Below, in pieces: positions 23,850-35,064 of a DNA stretch of 64,000 bases. Made by a program: the position numbers and the translations under genes. The stretch spans positions 3,100,001 to 3,164,000 of the forward strand of contig JALBUN010000045.1 in assembly GCA_025174535.1 (NCBI GenBank). Direction: 5' to 3'. The DNA is from Cantharellus purpuraceus (taxonomy: Eukaryota; Basidiomycota; Agaricomycetes; Cantharellales; Hydnaceae). The notes beneath the pieces are model-generated. The model saw nothing but the letters and a program-made list of their open reading frames with translations, was not told where the DNA came from and did no database searches. How positions within the stretch are numbered: position 1 is the stretch's first letter; the number at the start of each line of letters is the position of its first letter.

Positions 23850-25360
23850 ATGGCTCTCCAGTGGAATCACGATGGCCCATCCACGCTCCCCCCTCAGGCT
23901 TCTACGGGAGCCCACGCATTAAGCCCGCTTATTTACGAGGCGGGGTCGATATCAAGAGCATCTTCCTGCGGTTTGGGTGCTCTTGAAAATGTAGACTCGG
24001 AAGCTAAAGCGAGTGACGAGGAGAAAGAAGGAACCTGGGCATCGGAGGTACGCCGAAGCGTCGCCCTTGAGATGTTGCGTTGTTAATCGTGTTTACTACA
24101 GTATGCCAGGTTTTCTCCTGGAATCCCAGGATCGGACGAGTCCCTTATACGGGACTTGTTCTCATTTCAATACCGTGCGGAGACTGTTGTCTTACCTGAA
24201 GACCCCGTCTTTGGGAGGGCCTCAACTCCAGCATTGTATGCTACCCCGGCGTCGACCAGGGTTGGGACGCTGTCGTCCGTCTCACAGGTGAGCCCCTCCC
24301 GGCGGAAATGATGTTTATAGCTAACCTGGTCCTCTGAAGGACCGACGAAGCGACGGCCATGGGGACAAATCGTCCAGCTCCATGGCCTGCAAGCGCCGGA
24401 GGGAGGAAGAAGAAGAGTCGGTTCTCAGCTTCGTCTCTCCCAAGCGTCGGAGGGAGAATGAGGATGAGTTGGATGTTGAAAAGGCCCACGAGTCAGAGGC
24501 GGCGGGCCCGTCCAACTCTTGCGTCTTGCAGGTGAGCCCCTCCCGGCGGAAATGATGTTTGTAGCTAACCTCGCCCTTTAAAGGACCCACCAAGTGATGC
24601 CCCAGGGCACGAATTGCCCAGCTCCTTGCCCTGCAAGCGCAGGAGGGAAGAAGAGGATGAGTCGGGTCCTGAAAAGGCCGACGACTCAGAGGCAGGCCCC
24701 TCGACTCAGAAACGACTGAGGCATTCGCTTGGTTCGCACAAGTGCGATGAGGAGCGAACCCCATCCGGGGGGGGCCAAGGACATACTGCGGACGGCTCTT
24801 CCAAGTCAAGAATGAGCACACCCCCCTCCAAGTATGGTGGGAGAGAGACCGGGGCGGAGCTGCATTTGGAAGGGAGGAGTGTCAAGCAGGACGAAGCGTC
24901 AGAGGCGGGCCCATCGGGGCGGGCGACGCCGACGAGGACACCTCCCTCCAAATATGGCGGGAACGAGACCGGGGCGGAGCAGGAGCAGGAGCAGGTTCAG
25001 GCAGAAGGGAGCACCAAGCCGGACGAGGCGCCAGAGGCGGGCCCATCCAAGCGGGCGACGGGCACGAGCACCCCTCCCTCCAAATATGACGGGAGCGAGG
25101 GTGAGGGCGACGCCGATGGCGACAAGGAGTACCGCCAGCCCATCCGCCGACGTCGTGTCAAGACTACGGATGAGTCGTTGACGTGCTCGCAGTGCGGGAC
25201 GACGTTTGGGCGCCTCACCGACCTGGTTCGTCACCGGGAGACGGTGCACGAGAGGGACGATAGGAGGCCCAAATGGCAATGCCCTCGGTGCTCCTTGGTC
25301 GTTTCTCGCAAGGACGCTCTCACGCGACATATCAGATCGCGAGTTTGTAGGCGAAAATGA
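23850..25360 (+). CDS. C2H2 zinc-finger protein, copy A
   Basis: Four exons, all introns in phase 0: 23850-24047, 24102-24287, 24340-24531 and 24584-25360, giving 450 residues. The start is MALQWNHDGPSTLPP. Exons 3 and 4 both begin with a DRRSDGHGD/DPPSDAPGH-type block followed by a basic-acidic CKRRREEEEE motif, and the two 52-bp introns in front of them are almost identical, so they arose by duplication of an exon plus its intron. Residues about 280-380 hold a repeated TPPSKYGGxETGAE module. The C-terminus has a classical finger (CSQCGTTFGRLTDLVRHRE, C-x2-C-x12-H-x4-H) and a second of C2HC type (CPRCSLVVSRKDALTRHIRS then Cys), ending VCRRK. A DNA-binding nuclear protein is the natural reading. 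Target unknown. Preceded by X1. Confidence 0.85.
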
Positions 25361-26087
25361 TGGTTATCCTCGTCGGCGTCAACCGGATGGAATTAAAGTG
25401 CACCCTGCCAGTTCTGCTTCTGAGCTTACGCGAAGATGGTAGTTTTGAGAAGTGAGTTCTTGCATCATGCTTTATTGTTCTTGTCGCTGAGCAACTGGGA
25501 CGTATAGGTTGGTCAAAGTCAATTTCTCACGAAAGCAGTGTCGCGACCTGGTCAGCTGAGACGGGACCGGCGCAAGCTAAGATGACGTTGAAAACATCGC
25601 CCGCCTTTCGTTCTGTGGGATTGGAGCACATCCGTTGCTGTCCACGATCCAACCTTCGCGAATAACTTACATGGATGGTCATACCGGTTGGGGCTTTCTG
25701 GATGGTTGGGTAACCGCCGATACTGTGTGTCTCCTACGCCCCCGTACCTACGTGAATCAGATGAATCGGAGCGTTCTCCTGAGCCACGAACACAGCTGTT
25801 TTGTGATGTGAGTACATGCATAATGTTTCGTCGTTCTAGTCTAACTGATTGGCACGTACAGGTCGGTCAATAGACAGGAATCTTTTACGAATGCTACATC
25901 GCGACATCCTTGGTCTAGACATTACGGAATAGGGGCAGGGCCCGAAAGCGGTAGAAGCGTAGCTAGTATTTAGTTATAAATAGTTGGATGGAATTGGAAG
26001 ACATCCTTTGCAGACCTCGACACTCAACCTTCGCGAATAATGCCGAATCGCTAGCATAGTGCCCATAACCCCCTGATATTTGTAGCC
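25361..26087. other. 3' flank of zinc-finger gene with repeated intron-like blocks
   Basis: Downstream of the zinc-finger stop lies an intron-like block (GTGAGTTCTTGCATCATG ... CGTATAG, about 25451-25507) followed by a short segment. A diverged second copy of the same arrangement starts near 25808 (GTGAGTACATGCATAATG). This suggests a 3'-UTR intron and a partial second gene end. A short open stretch (CVSPTPPYLRESDESERSPE, 25727-25786) precedes the second donor. The 25610-25690 part reappears, diverged, at 50710-50769. No complete gene can be modelled. Confidence 0.35.
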
Positions 26088-26765
26088 ATGGTGCGAGAGA
26101 AAGAATGTGAAGTTGAATGCTTCGTGAAGCCATCCACCAGGAACCCCCTCCTTACAGGTATATATTATATACATAATTCTTACATAAGTCTGAAGTCTAA
26201 TATCACTATTGTCCCACCACGTTTTTTCCCTTCTCGTCTCTTCTCGTCTACTCTCACAGGTTGTCTACGCCTACCAGCTTGCATGGCTCAGGTGTTCCCG
26301 AACCAAAGCATCACGACGACTGTATTGTGACTTCAGTGGCCTTGCTATTCCACCAGGCTCCATATCCGTGAAGCTTGAAGCTTCTCACCTTACTATGAAC
26401 AGGTATCGTGGCGATCTTATACAGCAACAAAGTGTTGTTCATATGAAAAACAGTGTATGACCGTGTACGCCTCGCATGTTGGAGTATGGCAAACCGCAGA
26501 CTGGCCAATCAATTATCCTACTTTTTACTGTGAACAGGTATCGTGGCCATCTTATACAGCAATCAAATGTTGTTCATATGAACAATAGTGCATTACCGTG
26601 TCCACCTCGCATGTTGGAGTATGGCCAACCGTAGACTTGCCAATCGATTATCCTATTCATGGCTTCGTGAGACCACATCCTTGCATTCCACTTGGAACCT
26701 GCATATATGCCTTTGCATACTTATCGCAACATATTCAAGACCTTGCGAAGCTCAGGCTGTCCTGA
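26088..26765 (+). CDS. X-type gene X2 (arm A), model uncertain
   Basis: Unknown family. Exon 1 starts MVREKECEVECFVKPSTRN and ends at a donor at 26158. Further blocks can be read as VVYAYQLAWLSGLAIPPGSI...SHLTMN with an intron removed (about 26293-26335). Then comes a 135-bp tandem repeat (in-frame, 45 codons: VSWPSYTATKCCSYE ... VGVWPAADL), and a last stretch DLPIDYPIHGFVRPHPC ... YAFAYLSQHIQDLAKLRLS ending at 26765. One unit carries an in-frame stop, and exon phases do not all agree, so this may be a pseudogene. It is paralogous to X1, and like X1 sits about 400 bp upstream of a zinc-finger gene (here the truncated one at 27181). Confidence 0.4.
26401..26670 (+). repeat. 135-bp tandem repeat, two units
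   Basis: Units start with AGGTATCGTGG at 26401 and 26536. The period is exactly 135 bp, a multiple of three. Arm B holds three units of the same repeat (starts, on the minus strand, near 44749, 44614 and 44479). Confidence 0.9.
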
Positions 26766-27180
26766 AGTTTCCTGAAGTTTTCAGGTTCATGGAGTTGCCT
26801 TGCCATGCCGCCAGCCAAGTACAGCATGGGACGAGTCCACAGAAAAACGCAACAGTACATGAGAACGATGAACATTGATCTCGTACCATTAGAAGATGTG
26901 GCCGCCCAATCATAGCTTTCTGTGCTCTGGGCGCCAAACAGCAAACCTGAGAGTTGTTCGATCGACGCCGCGTTGATCACGACCTCTGAGCTGTCGCATG
27001 CTTTCGATGTCAGTGCCACTCTAAACTCACTCTTTGTTTTCTTGCACGTGTCAGCAGTGCGACTCGCGTTCCCGTGAGTAGGTCCTTATTCTCGCTGTAT
27101 AATTTGAACTTTATCGCCACCTTGAGGTAGAGTCCAACAACTATACCCAATCACAACACACTCTTTCACGACTGGTTCTC

Positions 27181-27513
27181 ATGGACTCCAAAAGTCAACT
27201 CAACGTATTCCCTATCCGATCATCAAAAGCCACTACAGCGCACAATGAACAGCCGTCCAACGGGCTTATTTTCGGGGTATCTTCAATAAGATCAACGTCT
27301 TTCAGTTTGGGGTGTACTTCCAAAGCTCTGGGGCCGGAGGATAGGTTGTATCATAATGGGAAGCATCCCATGCGGGATTCAGGGGTACGCCAAGGTGTTG
27401 TCGCCACTGAGACGCATTGTGTTGCTAATTGTGCTCGCAGCAGTGTATCAGACGTACTCGCGACTTCTCAGAAAACGACAGGCCCACTCTAGGCATCTTG
27501 TATCCTGCGTCTT
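27181..27513 (+). pseudogene. 5' fragment of second zinc-finger gene (truncated by arm A end)
   Basis: Same first exon (MDSKSQLNVFPIRSSK...) and start of second exon as the intact gene at 42469-43834, but the sequence switches to unrelated DNA after the codons corresponding to ILYPA. The zinc-finger exon is absent. This fragment marks the inner end of arm A. Confidence 0.85.
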
Positions 27514-27965
27514 CGGATGGCGCAGTATGCTGTCAAGTCTCTTGATTGCCGGAATGTTAGGATCAACTTCTAGCCTTTAGCAGGGCCCGAATGATAAAAG
27601 TTCACACGGTGAACCTACAGCGACATACTGTGTTCTCACGACGCCAAACAGATATGGTCACACACTATTAGGGCCTATATGGAACCAGCTTATGCTGAAA
27701 ACCCAGATTTTTGATGCTCCACCATAGTCTGTTGTTAATCTGACCTTAGCCCCAAGTGAAGCAACGGTTCAGGCCTGGACCGGCAGCTTGCCAGATGGCC
27801 GAATGCAAGCTGAACGGCATGACATCCCTTTGTAAGTACGACTTGCGATGGACAACCGTGGACAGTGTTCGTGAAGCCCTCCTGGCCACTCCTCCCAAAC
27901 CCGCCTCCCTGGTTTTCAGAATCTTCTGCTTTGTCCCGGAGCACCCTCATCGTTATGGTAGCTTC
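27506..27965 (+). repeat. direct repeat S, copy 1
   Basis: About 460 bp, similar to 35697-36130 in the same orientation; both start CTTCGGxxGGCGCAGTATGC and end CATCGTTTATGGTAGCTTCA-like. Copies differ by scattered substitutions and small indels, so they are older than arms A and B. It contains no recognisable gene (a frame reading SVREALLATP is present in both). It lies exactly between the end of arm A and the start of the RNA14 fragment. Its ends show no clear terminal repeats. Confidence 0.8.
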
Positions 27966-27972
27966 ACTTCTG

Positions 27973-29827
27973 AATGCGAGGCTGTTGGCCAGTTACAAAA
28001 AGACAGTAATACGCATGAGATTCAATCCAGAAACATGGTAAGCGATAAACCTCCTATAAGATTTGAACGGAACTAAACGAGCGAATCAAACAAGGTTCAT
28101 GGCTTATATGTGGACTGACAAACACACGAAGCCAGAGGAGGCCATGTCTTTACTCAAAGCTGGACTCGAGGCAAACCCAGCAAGGTGAGTCTCACAAAAT
28201 CTGCAACCGTCACCGTACAAACCCTTCGCGTTCTAGCTTTCTCCTTAACTTTGCGTATGCAGAGGCACAAGAAAATGCTAAAAACAACGGCGAGGTGCAT
28301 ACAATGTTTCACCAAATTTATCGACGTTCTACACAGCGAGATCGAGAAGGTTGAAAAGACGGTGACACCCGAAAATTCTTTCGCATCAAATGGCTCTATT
28401 GCCACACAGCCAACCGCTTCTTCCACCTCTTCAAGCTCAATATTACCACCTCAGAAGGAGCTGGAACGCCGTCGACAGAGCTTGGTATTGCTTGGATTGC
28501 GTACATGCGCTTCGCAAGGCGTGCGGAGGGTTTGAAGCCGGCAAGAACCGTGTTCGGAAAGGCGAGAAAGGACAAGTGGATTAGCTGGGAAATTTACGAA
28601 GCTGCTGGTATGAAGTCTCGTGACATTGTACAGCAATACCTGGCTTAACACTGTCCGCGCATACAGCTTCTATGGAATATCATTTTACCAAGGCAACTGA
28701 CGTTGCGACACGGATATACGAAACTGGATTGAAGCAGTTCGGGGAGGACGCAGAATATGTCATTCGTTATCTTAAATTCTTGATTTCAATCAACGACGAG
28801 AATAGTACGTTGCTCCTTCATTTACCAACAAATATTTTATTTATTGGGTACGATAGACGCGCGGGCTTTGTATGAATATAACTTTGGTGATCTCGGCGCA
28901 GCCGCCAAGCTTGAAAAGCGCATAGCTGAAGTGTATCCGGATGGTACGTCAGGTTTTTCTTCTTTTTATGCCATTTGTTTTATCCATCCACTTTGCGGCA
29001 GACCTTCCCATGCGACGCTTTGCACAACGGCACGTTTATTCCAATCACGACGCCATTGCCATTCGGGATCTTGGATGGATGCCTGCCGGAGCCTCGGGTT
29101 CCAGTAATGGTTCACTTAAGCATGATAATGGGCTTGGTATCACCAACTCAGCTTCGGCTAGCTCTCTTGGGCCAGTTGCTACTCAGAAGAGGCCTGCAGC
29201 GTCCCCAGACCGGGGAAGATCTGGAGTTGCCCGTTCAGTCTCGCAAGATTTGGGGCCACCACCGCCGAAAAGAGCAAGGGAGTTGTCGCCTGCCATTAGA
29301 GACAGGGATCGGGAGAGAATGGAGAGGGAAAGAGATCGGAGGGATATGCCTCCTCCCCCAAGGAGGAGATATGGTAGTCCTGATTGGGGAAGAGGTAGTC
29401 CGCCTAGGAGAGGAGGGGACGGACATCGAGATTGGGAAAGGGATGGTCCAGGGCATGACGACAGAGGAGCTTCTGTTATTCCTGGGCACACATCATTCTT
29501 CATGAACCAATTGCCCCCATCATCAACCTTTGACGGTAGGTCGAAAGCCATCATCAGGAAGGGTTATGTCTGACTGATAAATTTATGTTAGGCCCTGTTT
29601 TCAGAGTGGACGACCTTATGCAAGTATTTCGAAATGCTAGCATTCCTAATCAAGGAGGTCCCGCACGCCCACGATCTCCTCCACGGGGTGCGCTATCCCA
29701 AACCTAATGATTGAGACTCTTGCAGCTTCATTCACACACATCTCTTCCTTGTGTGTGCAGGTCGACCACCACCAGACTATGGTCCTTATAGGGCCCTGGC
29801 GGAGGGCGGGGCGGTAGAAGGTATTAA
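27973..29827 (+). pseudogene. partial RNA14 copy (3' part, damaged)
   Basis: Inverted copy of 52936-54852. It starts in the middle of an RNA14 exon (NARLL...), keeps the following exons and introns, and so arose by DNA duplication rather than by retrotransposition. It lacks 66 bp present in the parent near 28868, removing 22 residues ([19 protein letters not shown] and flanks) in frame. It also has a one-base loss in the last exon (TATAGGGCC against TATCAGGGCC) that shifts the C-terminal Gly/Arg-rich tail. The 5' half is missing, so no functional CstF-77 protein can be made. Confidence 0.9.
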
Positions 29828-29984
29828 AATATGTGCATACATCTTTTTATGCGCTGTACCGTTCCTCTGAGGTCTTCTTGTATGTCTACGACTATGATTT
29901 TATGGTCAGATCTTTTTGCATATGCACTTTATTCGTTCTGAGAGTAGCAAAACCAAAAGCGTTCATGCCTATGTCTAGTGCACT

Positions 29985-30175
29985 ATGTATACCATGTCCA
30001 CGAGGTTGAGATGTGGACAATGTTCCCATGGGGTAAACAGCAGAATTGCCAATTGATTCTCGCAGTTGTGGCTGCGCGAGAGCACACCCTTCGGTATGAG
30101 AGTCGGGCGTATGCCATTGCATACTTGTGCCAACATACTGGCGTTTACGGAGCCCTGGAATTTTCAGACTGGTAG
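29985..30175 (+). pseudogene. X1 remnant
   Basis: Carries only the end of the X1 sequence (HEVEMWTMFPWGKQ, then LPIDSRSCGCARAHP and YAIAYLCQHTGVYGALEFSDW). It follows the RNA14 fragment and matches 52556-52750 in inverted orientation. Confidence 0.6.
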
Positions 30176-30319
30176 AGTTGCTTTGTCGTACCACCAGCCA
30201 AGTATAAAATGGGCCGGGCCGGGATAAAAAGCAAACGATACTGAGAATAATGAATCTGATATCGCACGATTAGCATCCGACAAAGCGGTGACTGCTCAAT
30301 ATTCAATCACAACCTTTGT

Positions 30320-30960
30320 GTGCTCTGGGCGCCAAACACTAAAATCAAGAATTGCACTGTATCTACACGGTGATCATGTCCCCCCCCATGTCCCCGCTCC
30401 TTTCAGATGTCAGTTCCATTCTGAACGTCCTTCTTGCTTCTTTCACGTGTAGGCAGCTGGACGCGCGTCCCCGTGAGTGGCTCCCTATTGTCTCCAGAGC
30501 ATAAATTTAGCCTGATCGTGGGTACTGTGATTGAGCGCTCAATCACAACCTTTGTGATCTGGGCGCTAAACACTAAAATCAAGAATTGCACTGTATCTAC
30601 ACGGTGATCATGTCCCCCCACACGTACCTCGCTCCTTTCAAATGTCAGTTCTATTCTAAACTTCCTTCTTGCTTCTTTCACGTGTAGGCAGCTGGACGCG
30701 CGTCCCTGTGATTGAGCGCTTAATCGCAACCTTTGTGTCCTCTGGGCGCCAAACACCAAAATCAAGCATTGCACTGTATCCACACCGTGATCATGTCCCC
30801 CCCCATATCCCTCGCTCCTTTCAGATGTCAGTTCCATTATTAACCTTCCTTCTTGCTTCTTTCACGTGTAGGCAGCTGGACGCGCGTCCCTGTGAGTGGC
30901 TCCCTATTGCCTCCAGAGCATAAATTTGGCCTGATCGTGGGGTGCTGTTCAACAATATCA
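30320..30960 (+). repeat. tandemly repeated promoter block (three copies)
   Basis: The sequence around ATTGCACTGTATCTACAC occurs at 30351, 30585 and 30768, each followed by TTCTTTCACGTGTAGGCAGC and, in the first and third, by the TATA-like GCATAAATTT. Spacings are 234 and 183 bp. It is the region normally found once between X1 and a zinc-finger gene. Confidence 0.8.
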
Positions 30961-31004
30961 CCCACTAAAACTCCCCCCACATCACCATTTCACCACCGAA
31001 CCTC

Positions 31005-31890
31005 ATGGACCTCAGGTCTAACCTCTTGTTATCAGGCCCGCTTCTTTTGGAGGCACCGTCGTTATCAAGAGCATCTTCCTGCGGTTGGGGATATGCTTTT
31101 CAAACTCCAGACTCGGAAGAGGCGAGTCACGGGGAGAAACAAGGAACCTGGGCATCGGAGGTACGTGTTTACTACGTTTTCTCCTGGAATCCCAGGATCG
31201 GACGAGTCCCTTATACGGGATTGTTCTCATTTCAATACCGTGCGGAGACTGTCGTCTTACCTGAAGACCCCGTCTTTGGGAGGGCCTCAACTCCAGCATA
31301 GTACTCTACCCCGGCGTCGACCAGGGCAGCGACGCTGCCGTCCGTCTCACAGGTGAGCCCCTCCCAGCGTAAATGATGTTTATAGCTAATTTCGTCCTCT
31401 GAAGCGCGCACCAAGCGACAGCCATGGGCACAAATCACCCACCTCCATCGCTCTCAAGCATCGGACGGAGGAAGAGGATGAATCGGTCCTGAAAAAGGCC
31501 CACGACTCAGAGGCGGGCTCCTCGAGCCAAAAACGCAGGAGACTGTCGCTCGGTTCGCACAAGTCCTAGGGTGAGCAAAATACATCCGGGGGAACGACAA
31601 CGACATATTCCGGAGGGCGACGAGCACGAGCACACCTCCCTCCAAATATGGCGGGAGCGAGGGCGAGGGCGACGCCAATGGTGACAAAGTGCCAGCCCAT
31701 CCGCTGACATCGTGTCAAGACTACGAATCTTGTCTCGTTGACGTGCCGGCAATGCAGGACGACCTGTGGACGTCTTACAGACTTGATTCGTCACAAGGAG
31801 ACGGTGCAGGAGCGGGATGTTAGAAGCCCAAATGGCAATGCCATCGGTGCTCCTTAGTCGTTTCTGGCAAGGACGCTCTCGCGCGACATA
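31005..31890 (+). pseudogene. C2H2 zinc-finger gene, copy D, broken
   Basis: Starts MDLRSNLLLSGPLLLEAP, related to exon 1 of copy A with the RASSCGxG and EGTWASE-type end. The first intron is reduced to a few bases and has lost its acceptor. The later exons carry frameshifts (the CKRRREEE region reads ALKHRTEEEDESV), a stop after SHKS-type sequence, and the fingers are changed (CRQCRTTCGR-like, HKETVQE) and cut short at about 31890, where the tail of copy C begins on the other strand. Confidence 0.75.
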
Positions 31891-33540
31891 TCATGATGCA
31901 AGAACTCACTTCTCAAAACTACGATGCTCGCGTAAGCTCAGACGCAACACTGGCAGGGCTCACTTCAATCCCATCCGGTTGACGCCGGCCAGGATAACCA
32001 TCATCATTGTTTACCACATCGCCTCCTGTCGTCCCTCTCGTGCACCGTCTCCCGATGATGAATCAGGTCGGTGAGACGCCCAAACGTCGTCCCGCATTGC
32101 GAGCACGTCAACGAATCGGGATCCGTAGTCTTGACACGACGTCGGCGGATGGGCTGGCGGTACTCCTTGTCGCCATCGGCGTCGCCCTCACCCTCGCTCC
32201 CGTCGCCCGCCTAGATGGGCCCGCCTCTGGCGCCTCGTCCGGCTTGGTGCTCCCTTCTGCCGAGGACACCTCCCTGCAAATATGGCGGGAGCGAGACCGG
32301 GGCGGAGCTGGAGCAGGTTGGTGTCGCCCGCCCGGATGGGCCCGTCTCTGACGCCTCGTCCTGCTTGGCACTCCTCCCTTCCAGATCTCGCTCCCGCTAT
32401 ACTTGGAGGGGGGTGCGCTCATTCTTGACTTAGAAGAGCCCTCCGCAGTATGTCCTTTTGCCCCCCCAGATGGAGTTCGCTCCTCATCGCACTTGTGCGA
32501 ACCAAGCGAATGCCTCAGTCGTTTCTGAGTCGAGGAGCCTGCCTCTGAATCGTCGGCCTTTTCAGGACCCGACTCATCCTCTTCCTGCCTCCGGCGCTTG
32601 CAGGGCATGGAGCTGGGAAATTCGTGCCCCGGGCCATCACTTGGTGGGTCCTTCAAAGGACGAGGTTAGCTATAAACATCATTTCTGCCGGGAGGGGCTC
32701 ACCTGCAAGACGAAAGAGTTAGACGGGCCCGCCGCCTCTGACTCGTGGGCCTTTTCAGCACCCGACTCATCCTCATCCTCCCTCCGACGGTTGGGAGAGA
32801 CGAAGCTGGGACCCGACTCTTCCTCTTCCTCCCTCCGACGGTTGGGAGAGACGAAGCTGGGACCCGACTCTTCCTCTTCTTCCCTCCGACGCTTGGAAGA
32901 GACGAGGAAGAAACGAAGCTGAGAACCAACTCTTCCTCTTCCTCCTTCCGGCGCTTGCAGGCCATGGAGCTGGACGATTTGTCCCCATGGCCGTCGCTTC
33001 GTCGGTCCTTCAGAGGACCAGGTTAGCTATAAACATCATTTCCGCCGGGAGGGGCTCACCTGTGAGACGGACGACAGCGTCCCAACCCTGGTCGACGCCG
33101 GGGTAGAATACAATGCTGGAGTTGAGGCCCTCCCAAAGACGGGGTCTTCAGGTAAGACAACAGTCTCCGCACGGTATTGAAATGAGAACAAGTCCCGTAT
33201 GGCGGACTCGTCCGATCCTGCGATTCCAGGAGAAAACCTGGCATACTGTAGTAAACACGTACCTCCGATGCCCAGGTTCCTTCTTTCTCCTCGTGACTAG
33301 CCTTAGCTTCCGAGTCTAGGTTTTCAAGAGCATATCCCAAACCGCAGGAAGATGCTCTTGATATCGAGGCCGCCTCGTAAAGAAGCGGGCTTAATGTGTG
33401 GGCTCCTGTAGAAGCCTGATGGGGTCCTCAGGCTTCTACAGGAGCACACACATTAGGCCCGCTTCTTTACGAGGCGGCGTCGTTATCAAGATCATCTTCC
33501 TGCGAGCGTGGATGGGCCATCGTGATTCCACTGGAGAGCC
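31890..33540 (-). pseudogene. C2H2 zinc-finger gene, copy C, broken
   Basis: Minus-strand relative of copy A, tail to tail with copy D. The first exon is interrupted by an inverted duplication (33344-33503). The first intron is shortened to 17 bp (GTACGTGTTTACTACAG). The third exon has a 51-bp unit (PTVGGRKRKSRVPASSL in one frame) in tandem at 32760-32912. The last exon is frameshifted after KYSGSEI and the second finger is cut off after a single intact finger. It shares the 17-bp first intron with copy D, so C and D have a common ancestor. Confidence 0.8.
33344..33503. repeat. palindrome (fold-back) inside copy C
   Basis: Arms 33344-33419 and 33428-33503 (76 bp each, a few mismatches) with an 8-bp spacer TGGGGTCC. 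The arms are both copies of the exon-1 region of the zinc-finger gene, so this is a fold-back duplication of gene sequence, not a transposon end. Confidence 0.9.
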
Positions 33541-33942
33541 ATGTGGTGAAGTGGTGAAATGAGGTCAGTTGGAGTGGGTGAGATTGTTGAACGGTACGGT
33601 ACGTGTGGGGGGACATGATCACCGTGTAGATACAGTGCAATTCTTGATTTTAGTGTTTAGCACCAGATCACACAAAGGTGATTGAGCGCTCAATCACAGT
33701 ACCCACGATCAGGCTAAATTTATGCTCTGGAGACAATAGGGAACCACTCACGGGGACGCGCGTCCAGCTGCCTACACGTGAAAGAAGCAAGAAGGACGTT
33801 CAGAATGGAACTGACATCTGAAGGAGCGAGGACATGGGGGGGGACATGATCACCGTGTAGATACAGTGCAATTCTTGATTTTAGTGTTTGTCGCCCAGAG
33901 CACACAAATCTTGTGATTGCGCTGTCACCGCTTTTTCGGATG

Positions 33943-34495
33943 CTAATCGTGCGATATCAGATTCATTGTTCTCAGTACCGTTTTCTTTTTATCCCGGCCC
34001 GTCTCATTATATACTTGGCTGGTGGTACGACAAAGAAACTCTACCAGTCTGAAAATTCCAGGGCTCCGTAAACGCCAGTATGTTGGCATAAGTATGCAAC
34101 GGCATACGCCCCCTCGCGTCCGACTCTCATACCGAAGGGTGTGCTCTCGCGCAGCCACAACTGCAAGAATCAATTCGCAATTCTGCTGTTTACCTTATGG
34201 GAACATTCTCCACATCCCGACCTCGTGGACGGGTATACATGCTGTCTCATGCGGGAAACAATATCTTCCCGTGTAAACTTGACACAATCCCTGTTCACGA
34301 TAAGATGCGAGGCGTCACGGAACTGGGGCTGCTGTCGTGCCCAAATGTGTGAACTCTGCCCTGCTGTCACAATACATATTTCACAGTCATTGAGGGGCGA
34401 GAATCCCAAGGACTTGGAATCTCCACCATAAGACACCGCGTTGCAAATTCCTTGGGGAGTTGGCCCCTTTCGGGTAAAGTAAGGGAATAATGAGC
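33943..34495 (-). pseudogene. X1, third copy
   Basis: Minus-strand equivalent of 22990-23550, with the same frame breaks as arm A. It sits between zinc-finger copy C and frame Y, in the same order as in arm B. Confidence 0.5.
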
Positions 34496-34512
34496 GTTGT
34501 CAGCCGTGCAGA

Positions 34513-34866
34513 GTGATTGTGAGATCGCCCTACGTATTATTAGACTCGATGAGGTGTCTCTTAAGCTTCTTTTCGTTCGCTCACTTCGATTTCACAATGA
34601 TATGGGGGGGCACTGCCCCTGCCCCCTCCCCGTTCTCTACGATAATTAATGGGGTGCCGCCCGGCGAAATTGACATCGCTTATACTGTGGTTCTATATGC
34701 AGCATATGAACATCGGTCAATCAGACATGGCTCTGAGAGGTATGTGAGGGCTCACCTGCAAGTGGACCGCATTTTTCAACTCATGTCGGCCTCGTGTCTG
34801 ACTCTTCAGCACGCATTTGATACGTCTGCTGCAGCAGAAATTGTAAATATGTATCACACAATATGA
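34513..34866 (+). pseudogene. frame Y, third copy, shortened
   Basis: Matches the 128-residue frame of arms A and B but ends at TGA where the others have TGG, so it loses the last ten residues. Confidence 0.4.
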
Positions 34867-35064
34867 CTTCTCACATTCTTCAGCACTGGCGCTGAATAGA
34901 CTGGAAGAATTAGAACCATGAAGGCATGTCGGTCGACCCGAGTCACGTGACTATGCCAGGCTCAGCCACGCCATCCCTCGTTAACCCACGCTCCTTAGCT
35001 ACCTTTACATTCATTGCCATCATCAGGCAAGCGCATGACACCCTTGCCAATCCTGTATCACGAC

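Larger units (their letters stand above)
20444..27513 (+). repeat. large inverted duplication, arm A
   Basis: Near-identical to the reverse complement of 43502-50706. Paired positions add up to 71150 from 20444 to about 26400 and to 71015 after that; the 135-bp step is one extra tandem-repeat unit in arm B. Protein-level differences are few (for example EASEAG against EALEAG in the zinc-finger gene). At the outer end the arm runs on into the complete C-terminus of the membrane protein gene. At the inner end it stops inside the second exon of a zinc-finger gene, at a GTCTT shared with the sequence on the other side of the join. Confidence 0.93.

Noticed and set aside
24241..25330. Arg/Gly-rich and Ser/Leu-rich frames overlapping the zinc-finger gene
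   Set aside because: They lie in other frames of the charged, repetitive exons and are not bounded by splice sites.
27506..27965. Segment S as a Helitron or terminal-inverted-repeat transposon
   Set aside because: No terminal inverted repeats, target-site duplications, CTRR end or transposase could be seen; only the repeat call is kept.
28941..29573. A 210-codon frame ending RKGYV as an independent gene
   Set aside because: It is an RNA14 exon read through its flanking introns.
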